Assembly (NCBI GenBank): GCA_037414955.1
Contig: JBBEWH010000038.1
Coordinates: forward strand, 1 to 64,000
Length of the DNA: 64,000 nt
Source: Phytohabitans sp037414955
GTDB taxonomy: Bacteria; Actinomycetota; Actinomycetes; Mycobacteriales; Micromonosporaceae
Direction of reading: 5' to 3'
This document shows positions 16,701 to 24,900 of this stretch, one piece after another. Under the pieces are notes generated by a model. It was not told where the DNA came from. It saw nothing but the letters and a program-made list of their open reading frames with translations, and made no database searches. Position numbers and translations under genes: made by a program. Position 1 is the stretch's first letter; each line of letters starts with the position of its first letter.

Positions 16701-17049
16701 GAAGACCGGGAAGTCCACGTCGGTCACCGAGGCCGAGCTGGCCGAGCACCCGCAGCTCGGCGCGTACCAGGCGGCGGTCGAGGCGGGCGCGTTCGACGAG
16801 TTCGGGGCCGAGGCCGGCGGGGCCGCGCTGGTCCAGCTCGGCACGACGGCGAAGGAGGCGCGGGAGCAGTCCCAGGCGGCCCTCGGCGAGGCGGAGGACC
16901 CGACGTGGGCCGGTGCGATGGTGCGCCGCACCGCAGACACGATGGCCGCGTCCACCTTCCACGCCGTGGCGAACAGCAAGTGTCGCGTGTGTCCGGTGCG
17001 CACGAGCTGCCCGGTGTCCGGCAAGGGCCGGCAGGTGGTGGAGCCGTGA
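13792..17049 (+). CDS. adnA: AdnA subunit of the AdnAB helicase-nuclease
   Basis: 1085-aa motor-nuclease subunit; with AdnB it resects double-strand breaks for recombination. The N-terminal UvrD-like motor has an intact Walker A (GGPGTGKTTT, residues 46-55), but motif II is VDELADTD and motif III ADPDSSTYAFRGA rather than DEYQD and GDPxQSIY, consistent with the vestigial AdnA motor. The C-terminal RecB-like nuclease reads ELTGRVDRLEVDPDG then IIDLKTGKS (about residue 966). One Cys before it (LRCSLRWLL) and C-x2-C-x5-C after it (CRVCPVRTSCP) fit a 4Fe-4S ring. The GTG start is a choice among several. Confidence 0.9.
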   Translation: MRADASPRWAGYRLVRRPAEAAPERLDDPLQRHVAGYTDGPLLVVGGPGTGKTTTLVEAVAARVDEGVDPERVLVLTFGRRSATALRHRIEARVAGAGRVVHEPLVRTFHGYAFGLLRRAAADRGELAPRLLTGPEQDLVIRELLVEAEEEWPPGLRPALPTRAFAEQLRDLLSRAAERGVGPEQLASLGGRLGREDWSAAARFLREYVGVLALRDVTARGSVAYDPAELIRAAAGLLRDDPALLEEERRRLAYVYVDELADTDPAQVDLLALVAGGGKPLVAFADPDSSTYAFRGADPAAVGTFPHRFRTVSGAVAPAVTLHATYRTGGALLDATGRVARRLRGAVGHRALTPVSEVESAVEVRTFRSGTSESAYVAHVLRKAHLEDGVPWSRMAVLMRSTMLQLAPLQRALHTAGVPTVTHAEDLPLHLQPAVAPFLLLLRCALEPDRLDEEAAVALLHSPLGGADPLGERRLRQGLRALALAAEDPRPSGELLVDALRDPAALIAVDRRWAAPAKAIAQLIATAREAAGSPAATVEDVLWAVWRASGLAERWFGLTARSGPVGDPGEERGLRWRGIAADRDLDAIVALFDTAARFVDRLPGARAEVFLDHVLGQELPADTIAPSADRGEAVRLLTAHAAKGLEWDVVVVAGVQEGIWPDLRLRGSLLGSERLVDLLAGRAEGAGTAASLVGQTSALLDEERRLFYVAISRARRRLLVTAVASASVGGSDHEEQPSRFLHELAPPTESDDGPEELPITRLPRALTLPALVAELRTVVADPGLPADRKRAAAAELARLAVAGVPGAHPDDWWGLRALSDDRPLIDEGEPVKVTPSTMESALRCSLRWLLERHGGAAPSSAAQGVGNLVHAAAMLAEDATIDRGKLIEYVAGRFDAIELAAQWMAGTERARAEAMVDKLLRWLAGNPRRLLAIEHEFAVRIADPAHPIELTGRVDRLEVDPDGRLVIIDLKTGKSTSVTEAELAEHPQLGAYQAAVEAGAFDEFGAEAGGAALVQLGTTAKEAREQSQAALGEAEDPTWAGAMVRRTADTMAASTFHAVANSKCRVCPVRTSCPVSGKGRQVVEP

Positions 17050-20000
17050 CACTCTTCGACGTCTCCCAGGCGGTGCCGGGACCGCGGGCCGAGGCCGGCC
17101 CGCGATACACGCCGCACGAGCTGGCGCGGATGCTGCGGCTGCACCCGCCGACCCCGGAGCAGGCGGCCATCATCTCGGCGCCCGTCGAACCGCTGTTGGT
17201 GGTCGCCGGCGCCGGCTCCGGCAAGACCGAGACCATGGCGGCGCGCGTGCTCTGGCTGGTGGCCAACGGGTACGTCGAGCCGGACCAGGTGCTCGGCCTC
17301 ACGTTCACCCGGAAGGCGGCCGGCGAGCTGGCCCACCGCATCCGCACCCGGCTGGGCCAGCTGGTGCGCCGGCTGGGCCAGGAAGAGGCGCTGACCGGCG
17401 AGCCGACCGTGGCCACCTACCACTCGTACGCCGCGCGCATCGTCATCGAGCACGGGCTGCGCGCCGGGTTCGAGCCGTCGGCGCGGCTGCTCACCGAGGC
17501 GTCCCGCTGGCAGATCGTCGACATGCTGGTACGCAACTACACCGGCGACATGTCCGATGTGAACTTCGCGCCGGCCACGGTCACGGACGCGATCCTGGCG
17601 CTCTCCGGTGAGCTCGCCGAGCATCTGTCCACACCGGACGAGCTCGCCGCGTGGACCGGCCGGTTCTACGCCGACGTGCAGGCCCGGCCGGGCAAGGTGG
17701 CGGCCGCGGTGCGTGACGCGCTGGCCCGGCAGCAGGTGCGGCTCAAGCTGCTGCCCCTGGTGCGGGCGTACGAGCAGCGCAAGCTCGACTTCGAGGCGAT
17801 GGACTTCGGCGACCAGATGGCCCGGGCGGCGCGGGTGGCCCGCGACCATCCGGAGGTGGGCGAGATCGAGCGGGCCCGGTACCGGGTGGTGCTGCTCGAC
17901 GAATACCAGGACACCAGCCACGCCCAGGTGGTGCTGCTCAGGTCCCTCTTCTCCCCAGGCGGGCATCCGGTCACCGCCGTGGGTGACCCGTGCCAGTCCA
18001 TCTACGGCTGGCGCGGCGCCAGCGCCGGCACGCTGGAGCGGTTCCCGGCCGAGTTCGGTGGCGACCAGCGCTCGCTCACCACGAGCTGGCGCAACCGGCC
18101 CGAGGTGCTGGGGATCGCCAACGCGCTCTCCGCGCCGCTGCGCGAGTCCGGCGCGCGGGTGGCCGAGCTGACCGCCGCCGCCCGGGTCGAGCCGCGCATC
18201 GGCGGGGCCGCCGTCCACTGTGCCCTGCTGGCGTCGTTCGCGGACGAGGCGGCCTGGATCGCGGACAGCGTGGTGCGGGCCTGGCAGGTCGGTGCCGACG
18301 CGCCGGACGCGTTACCCGAGCACATCCCGGTGGAGCAGCGGCCCACCAGCGCGGTGCTGGTGCGGCTGCGCAGCCAGATCCCGGCCATCGCGGCGGCGCT
18401 GCGGGCGCGCGGCGTGCCCGTCGAGGTGGTCGGTCTGGGCGGGTTGCTGGACACCCCGGAGGTGCGCGACGTGGTGTGCACGCTGCGGGTGCTCGCCGAC
18501 CCCACCGACGGCGCCTCGCTGCTGCGCCTGCTCACCGGGGCGCGCTGGCGGATCGGCCCGCGCGACCTGGTCGCGCTGTACCGGCGGTCCCGCGCCATCG
18601 CGGCCGCGCGCCGGGGCCTGGTCCCCGACGCCGACTCGGTCGCCGAGCCCGACATCGTGCCGGATCGCCTGGACGAAGCCAGCCTCGTCGAGGCGCTGGC
18701 CGATCCCGGGCCGCCGCAGGCGTACTCGGCGGAGGGCTACGCGCGGCTGCGCGCGTACGGGCGGGAGCTGGCGCTGCTGCGGCACCGCATCGACCAGCCG
18801 TTGCCGGACCTGATCGCGGACGTGGAGCGCACCACGGGCCTGGACGTGGAGGTGGCCGTGCGGGTCGGCGCCGACGCGGGCCTGGCCCGCGGGCACCTGG
18901 ACGCGCTCGGCGACGTGGCCGCCCGGTTCGCCCGGGACACCGACGGTGGCACGCTGAGTGGGTTCCTGGCGTTCCTCGCGGCCGCTGAGGACGAGGAGCG
19001 CGGCCTGTCGCCCGGCGAGGTCGAGGTGGTGGAGGGCGCGGTGCAGATCCTGACCGCGCACGCCGCGAAGGGCCTGGAGTGGGACGTCGTGGCGGTCGCC
19101 GGCCTGACCCATGGGGTGTGGCCCGGTCCGGTGCGCAGCTCCGACCACTACCTGATGGGCCTCGGCGTGCTGCCGTTCCCGCTGCGCGGCGACGCCGACG
19201 GGCTGCCCCGGCTCGACCTTTCCGAGGCGGAGGATCAGCGGGGGGTCGCCGCCGCGGTGGAGGCGTTCACCGACGAGTGGCGGGCGCACGACGAGCGGGA
19301 GGAGCGGCGGCTCGCCTACGTGGCGGTCACCCGGCCGCGCCGGCTGCTGCTGTGCTCCGGGTACTGGTGGGGCGAGGGCGTGAAGAAGCCGCGCGGCCCG
19401 TCGGTGTTCCTGACCGAGATCCGCGACCGCTGCCTGGCCGGCGACGGCGCGGTCGTCGCCTGGGAGCCGGAGCCCGCGCCCGACACCGCGAACCCGACGT
19501 CCGAAGTGGTCGCCGCCGCCGAGTGGCCGGCCGACCCGCTCGGCCCGCGCCGCCCGCTGCTGACCGAGGCGGCGGCGCTGGTGCGCTCGTTCCTCGCCGA
19601 GCCGTCCACAGAGGATACCGAGTGGAGCCGCGAGGTCGACGTCCTGCTCGCCGAGCGTGACCGGCAGGCGCACCGGGACGGCCCCACCGAGGTCGTGTTG
19701 CCCAACCACCTCACCGTGTCGCAGCTCGTCACGCTGCGCCGCGACCCGCAGGCGCTGGCCCGCTCGCTTCGCCGGCCCATGCCGTCCCGCCCCGACCCGT
19801 ACTCCCGGCGCGGCACCGCCTTCCATCTCTGGCTGGAGCAGCGCTTCGGCGCCGTCCGGCTGCTCGATGTGGACGAGCTGCCCGGCGCCGCCGACGAGGA
19901 CGCCGCTCCCGACGACGCGCTCGCCGAGCTGCAGGAGCGGTTCCTGGCCAGCGAGTGGGCCGACCGCACGCCGGTCGAGGTGGAGGTGCCGTTCGCGACG

Positions 20001-20300
20001 GTCATCGCCGGGGTGGTGGTGCGGGGCCGGATGGACGCGGTGTTCGCGTCCCCCGGCGGCCGGTACGACGTGGTCGACTGGAAGACCGGCCGGCAACCGT
20101 CCGGTGTGGAGGCTCAGGCCGCTGCGGTGCAGCTGGCCGCGTACCGGCTGGCGTGGGCGGAGCTGGCCGGTGTGCCGGTCGAGCACGTGCGGGCCGCGTT
20201 CCACTATGTCCGCGACGGCGCCACGGTGCGCCCCGTCGACCTCCTCGACGCCGACGGCCTCGCCGCCCTCCTCACCACCCTCCCCACCCTCTCCCCATGA
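17046..20300 (+). CDS. adnB: AdnB subunit of the AdnAB helicase-nuclease
   Basis: 1084-aa partner with a full set of SF1A motifs: VAGAGSGKTETM (about residues 53-64), TFTRKAAGEL, LLDEYQDTSHAQ (about 284), GDPCQSIYGWRGA (about 312), TSWRN, TAHAAKGLEWD and YVAVTRPR, so it should be the active 3'-to-5' motor. The C-terminal nuclease ends VRGRMDAVFASPGGRYDVVDWKTGRQ (Lys near residue 1008) and has no Fe-S cysteines. The GTG start overlaps the adnA stop by 4 bp. The stop TGA lies inside palindrome A. Confidence 0.93.
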   Translation: MTLFDVSQAVPGPRAEAGPRYTPHELARMLRLHPPTPEQAAIISAPVEPLLVVAGAGSGKTETMAARVLWLVANGYVEPDQVLGLTFTRKAAGELAHRIRTRLGQLVRRLGQEEALTGEPTVATYHSYAARIVIEHGLRAGFEPSARLLTEASRWQIVDMLVRNYTGDMSDVNFAPATVTDAILALSGELAEHLSTPDELAAWTGRFYADVQARPGKVAAAVRDALARQQVRLKLLPLVRAYEQRKLDFEAMDFGDQMARAARVARDHPEVGEIERARYRVVLLDEYQDTSHAQVVLLRSLFSPGGHPVTAVGDPCQSIYGWRGASAGTLERFPAEFGGDQRSLTTSWRNRPEVLGIANALSAPLRESGARVAELTAAARVEPRIGGAAVHCALLASFADEAAWIADSVVRAWQVGADAPDALPEHIPVEQRPTSAVLVRLRSQIPAIAAALRARGVPVEVVGLGGLLDTPEVRDVVCTLRVLADPTDGASLLRLLTGARWRIGPRDLVALYRRSRAIAAARRGLVPDADSVAEPDIVPDRLDEASLVEALADPGPPQAYSAEGYARLRAYGRELALLRHRIDQPLPDLIADVERTTGLDVEVAVRVGADAGLARGHLDALGDVAARFARDTDGGTLSGFLAFLAAAEDEERGLSPGEVEVVEGAVQILTAHAAKGLEWDVVAVAGLTHGVWPGPVRSSDHYLMGLGVLPFPLRGDADGLPRLDLSEAEDQRGVAAAVEAFTDEWRAHDEREERRLAYVAVTRPRRLLLCSGYWWGEGVKKPRGPSVFLTEIRDRCLAGDGAVVAWEPEPAPDTANPTSEVVAAAEWPADPLGPRRPLLTEAAALVRSFLAEPSTEDTEWSREVDVLLAERDRQAHRDGPTEVVLPNHLTVSQLVTLRRDPQALARSLRRPMPSRPDPYSRRGTAFHLWLEQRFGAVRLLDVDELPGAADEDAAPDDALAELQERFLASEWADRTPVEVEVPFATVIAGVVVRGRMDAVFASPGGRYDVVDWKTGRQPSGVEAQAAAVQLAAYRLAWAELAGVPVEHVRAAFHYVRDGATVRPVDLLDADGLAALLTTLPTLSP

Positions 20301-20351
20301 TCAGGGCGTCCCTCAAGTAGTTCTAACGACATGAGGGACGCCCTGATCATG
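20296..20351. repeat. Family A palindrome
   Basis: Full copy of the CAGGGCG/CGCCCTG subtype with both arms changed together. It supplies the adnB stop. Confidence 0.92.
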
Positions 20352-20370
20352 AGGGGTACGGTGAGGCACC

Positions 20371-20901
20371 GTGGCGAGATCGCGAGCGAAGTCGGCCCTC
20401 GACTGGGCGTTTCCGGTGCTGTTGCTCGCGCTGCTCATCGGCGGCGCGTTGGCCGGCGCGCTCGGGCTGCCCCGCGCCGCTGACGAGATCGGCCTGCTCG
20501 ACGTGGAGCCGGCGCTGCGCGTGCCCGCCGCCATCACGGGCATCGCGGTGGGCGGCATGACCGGCCTCGCCGTCGCGCTCTTCCTCGCCACCGCGCCGAC
20601 CATGCTGCGGGAGCGCGGCATCGGCGGTACCGGCCTGGTGGTCCTCGGCGCGGTGGGCGCCACCGCGCTCGGCGCGGTGCTCTATCTCGGCCTGGTCGGC
20701 GGGCTGGTGTGGCTGGCCGGGCTGGTCCTGCCCGCCGCGGTGACGCTTCTGATCGCCGTGGTGCTGTCGATCGCGGGCCTGCCGTTCGCCGGCCCGATCG
20801 CGTACCAGCTCATCTCCGGACGCCGTGCCGACGAGGTCGGCGGCGGCGTGCCGACGCCCAGGTGGGTATCCCGCATCCGCCGCCGCCCGCGCCGCCCATG
20901 A
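20371..20901 (+). CDS. Membrane protein, about four helices
   Basis: 176-aa integral membrane protein, not recognised. Helices around FPVLLLALLIGGALAGALGL, AAITGIAVGGMTGLAVALFL, GLVVLGAVGATALGAVLYLG and AVTLLIAVVLSIAGLPFAG, then a basic C-terminal tail (RIRRRPRRP). GTG at 20371. Next gene starts 29 bp downstream on the same strand. Confidence 0.7.
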   Translation: MARSRAKSALDWAFPVLLLALLIGGALAGALGLPRAADEIGLLDVEPALRVPAAITGIAVGGMTGLAVALFLATAPTMLRERGIGGTGLVVLGAVGATALGAVLYLGLVGGLVWLAGLVLPAAVTLLIAVVLSIAGLPFAGPIAYQLISGRRADEVGGGVPTPRWVSRIRRRPRRP

Positions 20902-20929
20902 TGGCCGCCGGGCGAGGCACCATGGGAAG

Positions 20930-21334
20930 GTGATCCCGCTCGATCTCGCCATCCAGTTGCGCGACGCGGGGCTGGCGTGGAAGCCCACCGCTGGCGACCG
21001 GTTCGCGATTCCCGACCGCGACCTTGACGACGACGTGTTCGTGCTCAGCAACATGACCATCGAGGTGCACGACCTGCCCGAGGGCGAGATCATCGGGTTC
21101 AACGGCACCACCGAGTGGGCCCTCGACGACGTCGAGAAGGCGGAGGCCATCTGGCTGCCGCGCGAAGACCAACTGCGCGAGCTGCTCGGCGGCACCTTCC
21201 GGCGGCTGGACCGCGAGGGCGAGCGCTACCGCGTCACCGTGCGGGTGCGCGGCGAGGCGGCGACGTTCGAGGCGGCGGACGCCGCCGAGGCGTACGGCAC
21301 CGCGCTGCTGTACCTCATCCGCCTGTCCGCCTAA
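20930..21334 (+). CDS. Conserved hypothetical, CpaE-annotated type
   Basis: 134-aa cytoplasmic protein. It matches a small streptomycete/micromonosporal family often labelled pilus assembly protein CpaE, although it lacks the CpaE ATPase domain: AIQLRDAGLAWKPTAGDRF, DDDVFVLSNMTIEVHD, IGFNGTTEWALDDV, LPREDQLRELLGG. The label should not be taken as function. GTG at 20930 in GGGAAGGTGATC. Confidence 0.75.
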   Translation: MIPLDLAIQLRDAGLAWKPTAGDRFAIPDRDLDDDVFVLSNMTIEVHDLPEGEIIGFNGTTEWALDDVEKAEAIWLPREDQLRELLGGTFRRLDREGERYRVTVRVRGEAATFEAADAAEAYGTALLYLIRLSA

Positions 21335-21335
21335 C

Positions 21336-21391
21336 CAAGATCAAGGCGTCCTTCACGTAGTCCTAACGACTTGAAGGACGCCTTGATCATG
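21336..21391. repeat. Family A palindrome
   Basis: Full copy; the left end has drifted to CAAGATCAAGG. Arms pair as CCTTCA with TGAAGG. Confidence 0.88.
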
Positions 21392-21416
21392 GGCGTAGCA
21401 CTAAACCGCAGAGGGA

Positions 21417-21442
21417 ATTTTGCAAAATTCTCTTGGCAAAGT
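21417..21442. promoter_or_regulatory. ArsR-type operator upstream of regulator and MFS pair
   Basis: TTTTGCAAAATTCTC followed by TTGGCAAAG, an inverted TTTGC..GCAAA with 12-bp spacing, AT-rich against its surroundings and ending at the regulator's first ATG. Suits autorepression. Confidence 0.6.
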
Positions 21443-22039
21443 ATGGTGGGCGGCATGGGGAAGCGGTACTTCGAGCCGAACATCCACGACGCGGAGACGT
21501 TGCGGGCGGTCGCGCATCCGACGCGGTCGAAGATCCTGGGCCTGTTGCGCTATGAGGGGCCGGCCACCGCCTCGGAGCTGGCCCGCCGGCTCGACGACTC
21601 CAGCGGGTCGACCAGCTACCACCTGCGCCAGCTCGCGAAGTACGGGTTCGTCGAGGAGGACCCGGATCAGCCCAACCGCCGGGACAAGCGCTGGCGCGCC
21701 ACGTACGCGATCACCAGCTGGCGCCGCGCGGACCTGGCCGATGATCCGGAGGGCCAGGAGATCAGCGACGCGTTGCAGCGCCGCCAGGCGCTCAGGGCCC
21801 TGGACCACTTCCAGCGCTGGCTGGCCCGCGACCGGAGCGACCGGCGCTGGGAGGAGGCGGGCGGCATGTCCGACTTCATCCTGCGCCTCACGCCGTCGCA
21901 GACGGCCGCGCTGGACGACGACCTGATGGCGGTGCTCGACCGCTATCGCACCGACCCGCCGCCGGCCGAGCCCGCCGAGCCGGTGGGCCACATCTCGGTG
22001 TATGTGCAGGTGCTGAACTTCGAGGAGTCGCCGATATGA
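21443..22039 (+). CDS. ArsR-family winged-helix regulator
   Basis: 198-aa regulator. HTH: LRAVAHPTRSKILGLLRYEG, TASELARRLDDSSGSTSYHLRQLAKYGFVEED. It has no Cys metal-site motif, so it is probably not a metal sensor; the C-terminal ~100 residues may bind a small molecule. ATG at 21443, or at 21455 with a GGTGGG ribosome site. It overlaps the MFS transporter by ATGA and most likely represses it. Confidence 0.85.
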   Translation: MVGGMGKRYFEPNIHDAETLRAVAHPTRSKILGLLRYEGPATASELARRLDDSSGSTSYHLRQLAKYGFVEEDPDQPNRRDKRWRATYAITSWRRADLADDPEGQEISDALQRRQALRALDHFQRWLARDRSDRRWEEAGGMSDFILRLTPSQTAALDDDLMAVLDRYRTDPPPAEPAEPVGHISVYVQVLNFEESPI

Positions 22040-23388
22040 CTCCGGTCCAGACGCGGCGGCGCTATCTCGGGCTCACCGCGCTGCGCTGGTCGGCCACCGG
22101 CCTGGCCTTGCCGGTGCAGATGCTGATCTACGCGGCGCGCGGCGTCGACCTGCCGACCGTCGGCCTGCTGATCGCGCTCTACTCCGGCCTGGTGGTGCTG
22201 CTCGAGCTGCCCACCGGCGGCCTCGCCGACCGGCTCGGGCGGCGCCGGGTGATGCTGCTGGCCTGCGTTTTCCTAACGGTGACGCCGCTGGCGCTGGCGT
22301 TCGCGCGGGTCTGGTGGCAGTTCGCGCTGGTCTCGGTCGCGTCGGCGATCGGGCGGGCGCTGGGTTCTGGGCCGGTCGAGGCGTGGTATGTCGACACCGT
22401 CCGCGCCGCCGATCCGGACGCCTCGATCCGGACTGGGCTCTCGCACGGCTGGGCGGTGGAGTCGGTGGGGCTCGGCGTAGCCGCCATCCTGGGTGGGGCG
22501 CTGCCGGGGCTGTTCCGGGGCATGAGCGGCGATGGCCTGATCACGCCGCTGTCGGTACCCGCGTTGGGTGCCGCCGCCCTCGCGGCCGTGGGCCTGGTCG
22601 CGCACGCCGCGCTGATGAAGGAACCCCGTCGTTGGCCGCCACGGGCACTGCCGGGGTCCGAAGAGGCACGCCGCCGGACGCCCGCGGCCGGCGGTGTCCG
22701 CGCGGCGGTCCGGGCCGTGCCCGGCCAGGTCGCTCATGGGGTACGCCTGGCGTGGCGCGACCCGGTGGTCCGGCCGCTGATGATGCGAACGGCCGCGGTC
22801 GGGGTGGCCATCAACACGCTCGAGGTGCTGGCTCCGCTCCAGTTCGCGGCACTGCTGGGCGATGCGGACCGGGCGGCGCTCGCCTACGGCCTCCTGGCGG
22901 CCGGCGGGTTCCTCGGCGTGGCGGCGGGCGCCGCCCTGGCACCGGCCCTGTGCCGGTGGCTGCCGTGGCATCCGCTCGTGGTCGCGGCGCTCGCCAGCGT
23001 GGGCGGCGCGATCGCGGTCGGGCTGATCGGCCTCGCGTCCGTGGGAGTGGGCGGGTTCGTCCTGGCCGCGGCCGGCTACCTGGGCACCTACACCCTCATG
23101 GGACCGGCCGGGCCGCTGACCGCGGAAGCGGTGCACGATCGGGTTACCGAGCGTGACCGGGCCACGCTGGTGTCGGTCGCGTCGCTCGCTCTCCAACTGG
23201 GCGCGTTCGTCAGCTCTCTGACCGTCACCCGGCTGGCCGGTTGGGCCGGTTTCGGAGCCGGCTGGCTCGCCGCGGCCGTCGCGTTGGTAGCGACGGTGTT
23301 GCTTAGCGTCGCAGCTCGGCGGGGCGTATCGATTGTTCCGTCCGATCGCCGACTGTATCAAGACGCGCCTTCCGCGATCCTGTCCTAA
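22036..23388 (+). CDS. MFS transporter
   Basis: 450-aa twelve-helix major facilitator. The loop 2-3 motif GGLADRLGRRRVMLL is clear, and VEAWYVDTVRA is seen in helix 4. Drug or metabolite efflux is likely but the substrate cannot be told. Start ATG overlaps the ArsR stop (ATGA), so the two are coupled. Confidence 0.88.
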   Translation: MTPVQTRRRYLGLTALRWSATGLALPVQMLIYAARGVDLPTVGLLIALYSGLVVLLELPTGGLADRLGRRRVMLLACVFLTVTPLALAFARVWWQFALVSVASAIGRALGSGPVEAWYVDTVRAADPDASIRTGLSHGWAVESVGLGVAAILGGALPGLFRGMSGDGLITPLSVPALGAAALAAVGLVAHAALMKEPRRWPPRALPGSEEARRRTPAAGGVRAAVRAVPGQVAHGVRLAWRDPVVRPLMMRTAAVGVAINTLEVLAPLQFAALLGDADRAALAYGLLAAGGFLGVAAGAALAPALCRWLPWHPLVVAALASVGGAIAVGLIGLASVGVGGFVLAAAGYLGTYTLMGPAGPLTAEAVHDRVTERDRATLVSVASLALQLGAFVSSLTVTRLAGWAGFGAGWLAAAVALVATVLLSVAARRGVSIVPSDRRLYQDAPSAILS

Positions 23389-23411
23389 TAGGGGGATCGG
23401 GGGAGGGAGAC

Positions 23412-23621
23412 ATGACCGAGGTTGGTGCCGGGGCGGTCCGCGAGATTCTCGTCGTGCTCGCGTTGGCCCTGGCGGGCTTGTTACTGGCGGTAGCCGCCGC
23501 GTTCGGCCCGTGGTATGCCACGCTCGACGAGCCGGCCGGCGCCGCGGTGGTCGAGATGCACGCGCCGGTCGCACCCGGCCCGGGCACGGGGGCGGGAGCC
23601 CCGGCCGACGCGGCGGGTTGA
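23412..23621 (+). CDS. Small single-pass membrane protein
   Basis: 69 aa. One helix (EILVVLALALAGLLLAVAAAFG) then an exported Pro/Ala/Gly tail. Strong GGGAGGGAGAC ribosome site 5' of the ATG supports a real gene. Function unknown; it precedes a larger membrane-anchored protein by 25 bp. Confidence 0.65.
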   Translation: MTEVGAGAVREILVVLALALAGLLLAVAAAFGPWYATLDEPAGAAVVEMHAPVAPGPGTGAGAPADAAG

Positions 23622-23646
23622 GCCGTCGTGGTGTTCACTGGATAGC

Positions 23647-24522
23647 ATGCCGGCGACACCTGACCAGCGATCCTGGGGTGCGGGCACGGTGACCGCGCTG
23701 GGCCTCCCGGCGACCGCGCCGCCGGCCGCCCCCGGTGGCCCGGACACCCCGGGGCCGCCCGACGACCCGCGCACGCGTGACCGTCGCCGGCTCCTGTGGT
23801 TCGCGGGCGTCGCCGGCGGTGTGCTGGCCGCCGGTCTCGCCATCGTGCTCGCCGTGGTCCTGTCGGGCAATCCCCACCTGCCTGGCCCGTTCGGCAACGA
23901 CGTGGCCGGGCCCTCCGACGTGCGGCCGCCGCTGGCGCGGATGTGTCCACCCCCGACGGCCGTGGCGCCCGAGCCGGAGCCGGTCGATCCCGGGCCGCCG
24001 CCCACCGGCGCGCGCACCGTCGACGAGGAGTCGGGCATCTCGTACGCGGCGTACGGTGCGCCCTGGCAGCCGTGGGACACCGTGTGGAACGCTGGCACGC
24101 TCGAGGTGCCGTACAAGGCGGGTCAGCACTTCGTCACCGAGATCTACTCGGGCGGCAGCTACCACGCGTCGATCCTGTCCGCGGCGGTGCCGGCCGCCGA
24201 GAACGACGCGGCGACGTTCAACCTGGAGTGCGTCGGCCGGCAGGTCGCCGCCGACGTGCGGGCCGAGTACTACCCGCAGCCCAACCGGATGGAGCTGTTC
24301 CGCGACGAGAAGGCCGTCCTGGGTGGACGGGCGGCGTGGGTGACGGTGTTCCGGCTGCATTTCGACCAGGCCGGCCTGAAGGCCAAGGACGAGCTGGCCG
24401 GCGTGGCCATCATCGACGTGGGCAAGCCGACGGCCGCCGTGCTGTATATCTCGATCCCGGGCACCCATCGCCAGTACGACCACATCGTCGACGAGGTCCT
24501 CACCTCGGTCCGCCCCACCTGA
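23647..24522 (+). CDS. Membrane-anchored hypothetical protein
   Basis: 291 aa. Cytoplasmic Pro-rich N-terminus (~50 residues), one helix (LLWFAGVAGGVLAAGLAIVLAVVLSG), then an exported Pro-rich spacer and a globular domain (ISYAAYGAPWQPWDTVWNAGTLEV..TFNLECVGRQVAADVRAEYY). The architecture resembles actinobacterial anti-sigma-like or DUF-type surface proteins, but no family is claimed. Confidence 0.7.
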   Translation: MPATPDQRSWGAGTVTALGLPATAPPAAPGGPDTPGPPDDPRTRDRRRLLWFAGVAGGVLAAGLAIVLAVVLSGNPHLPGPFGNDVAGPSDVRPPLARMCPPPTAVAPEPEPVDPGPPPTGARTVDEESGISYAAYGAPWQPWDTVWNAGTLEVPYKAGQHFVTEIYSGGSYHASILSAAVPAAENDAATFNLECVGRQVAADVRAEYYPQPNRMELFRDEKAVLGGRAAWVTVFRLHFDQAGLKAKDELAGVAIIDVGKPTAAVLYISIPGTHRQYDHIVDEVLTSVRPT

Positions 24523-24537
24523 TCATCTTCGCTTTTC

Positions 24538-24569
24538 CCACCACTGGTGCACTTGTGCACCAGTGGTGG
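24538..24569. promoter_or_regulatory. Palindromic operator of the toxin pair
   Basis: Perfect 15-bp arms CCACCACTGGTGCAC and GTGCACCAGTGGTGG around TT. A third half-site, GCACCACTGG, follows at 24579-24588, with a -10-like TACTAT (24572-24577) between. Arrangement typical of autoregulated toxin-antitoxin promoters. Confidence 0.75.
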
Positions 24570-24637
24570 TGTACTATTGCACCACTGGCCGCGGAGCGTG
24601 TGAGGAGCAAAGATGATCGGTCGACGACGAGTCAATC

Positions 24638-24883
24638 GTGGTCAGTGCGGGTCGTCACCCGAAGAAGGAGATCGCCGAGGCGTTGCACCGCGCGGAAGCG
24701 GCTGACCTTGCTGTCCATGAGATCCATCGCGGACATCGTTGGGGAGAGGTGGTGTGCGGGCCATGTCAGTCCAGTCGCAGTGTGTACTCGACACCCAGAG
24801 ATCCTGGGACGCATGCGAAACAGATCGACCGGTTCGTGCGGAACCATATTCATCGGGAGCCGCCCGAGATCCAGAAGGCGTGA
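24638..24883 (+). CDS. HicA-like small toxin candidate
   Basis: 81 aa. HPKKEIAEALHRAEAADL, HRGHRWGEVVC, then a Cys-rich turn and SVYSTPRDPGTHAKQIDRFVRN resemble the actinobacterial HicA-like double-stranded-RNA-binding-fold toxins. The GTG at 24638 has a poor ribosome site. A good GAGGAG with ATG at 24613 is in another frame and its product stops early, so either the start is weak or a frameshift has occurred. The next gene is the likely antitoxin. Confidence 0.6.
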   Translation: MVSAGRHPKKEIAEALHRAEAADLAVHEIHRGHRWGEVVCGPCQSSRSVYSTPRDPGTHAKQIDRFVRNHIHREPPEIQKA

Positions 24884-24900
24884 CCGGGAAGGAGATTGCT

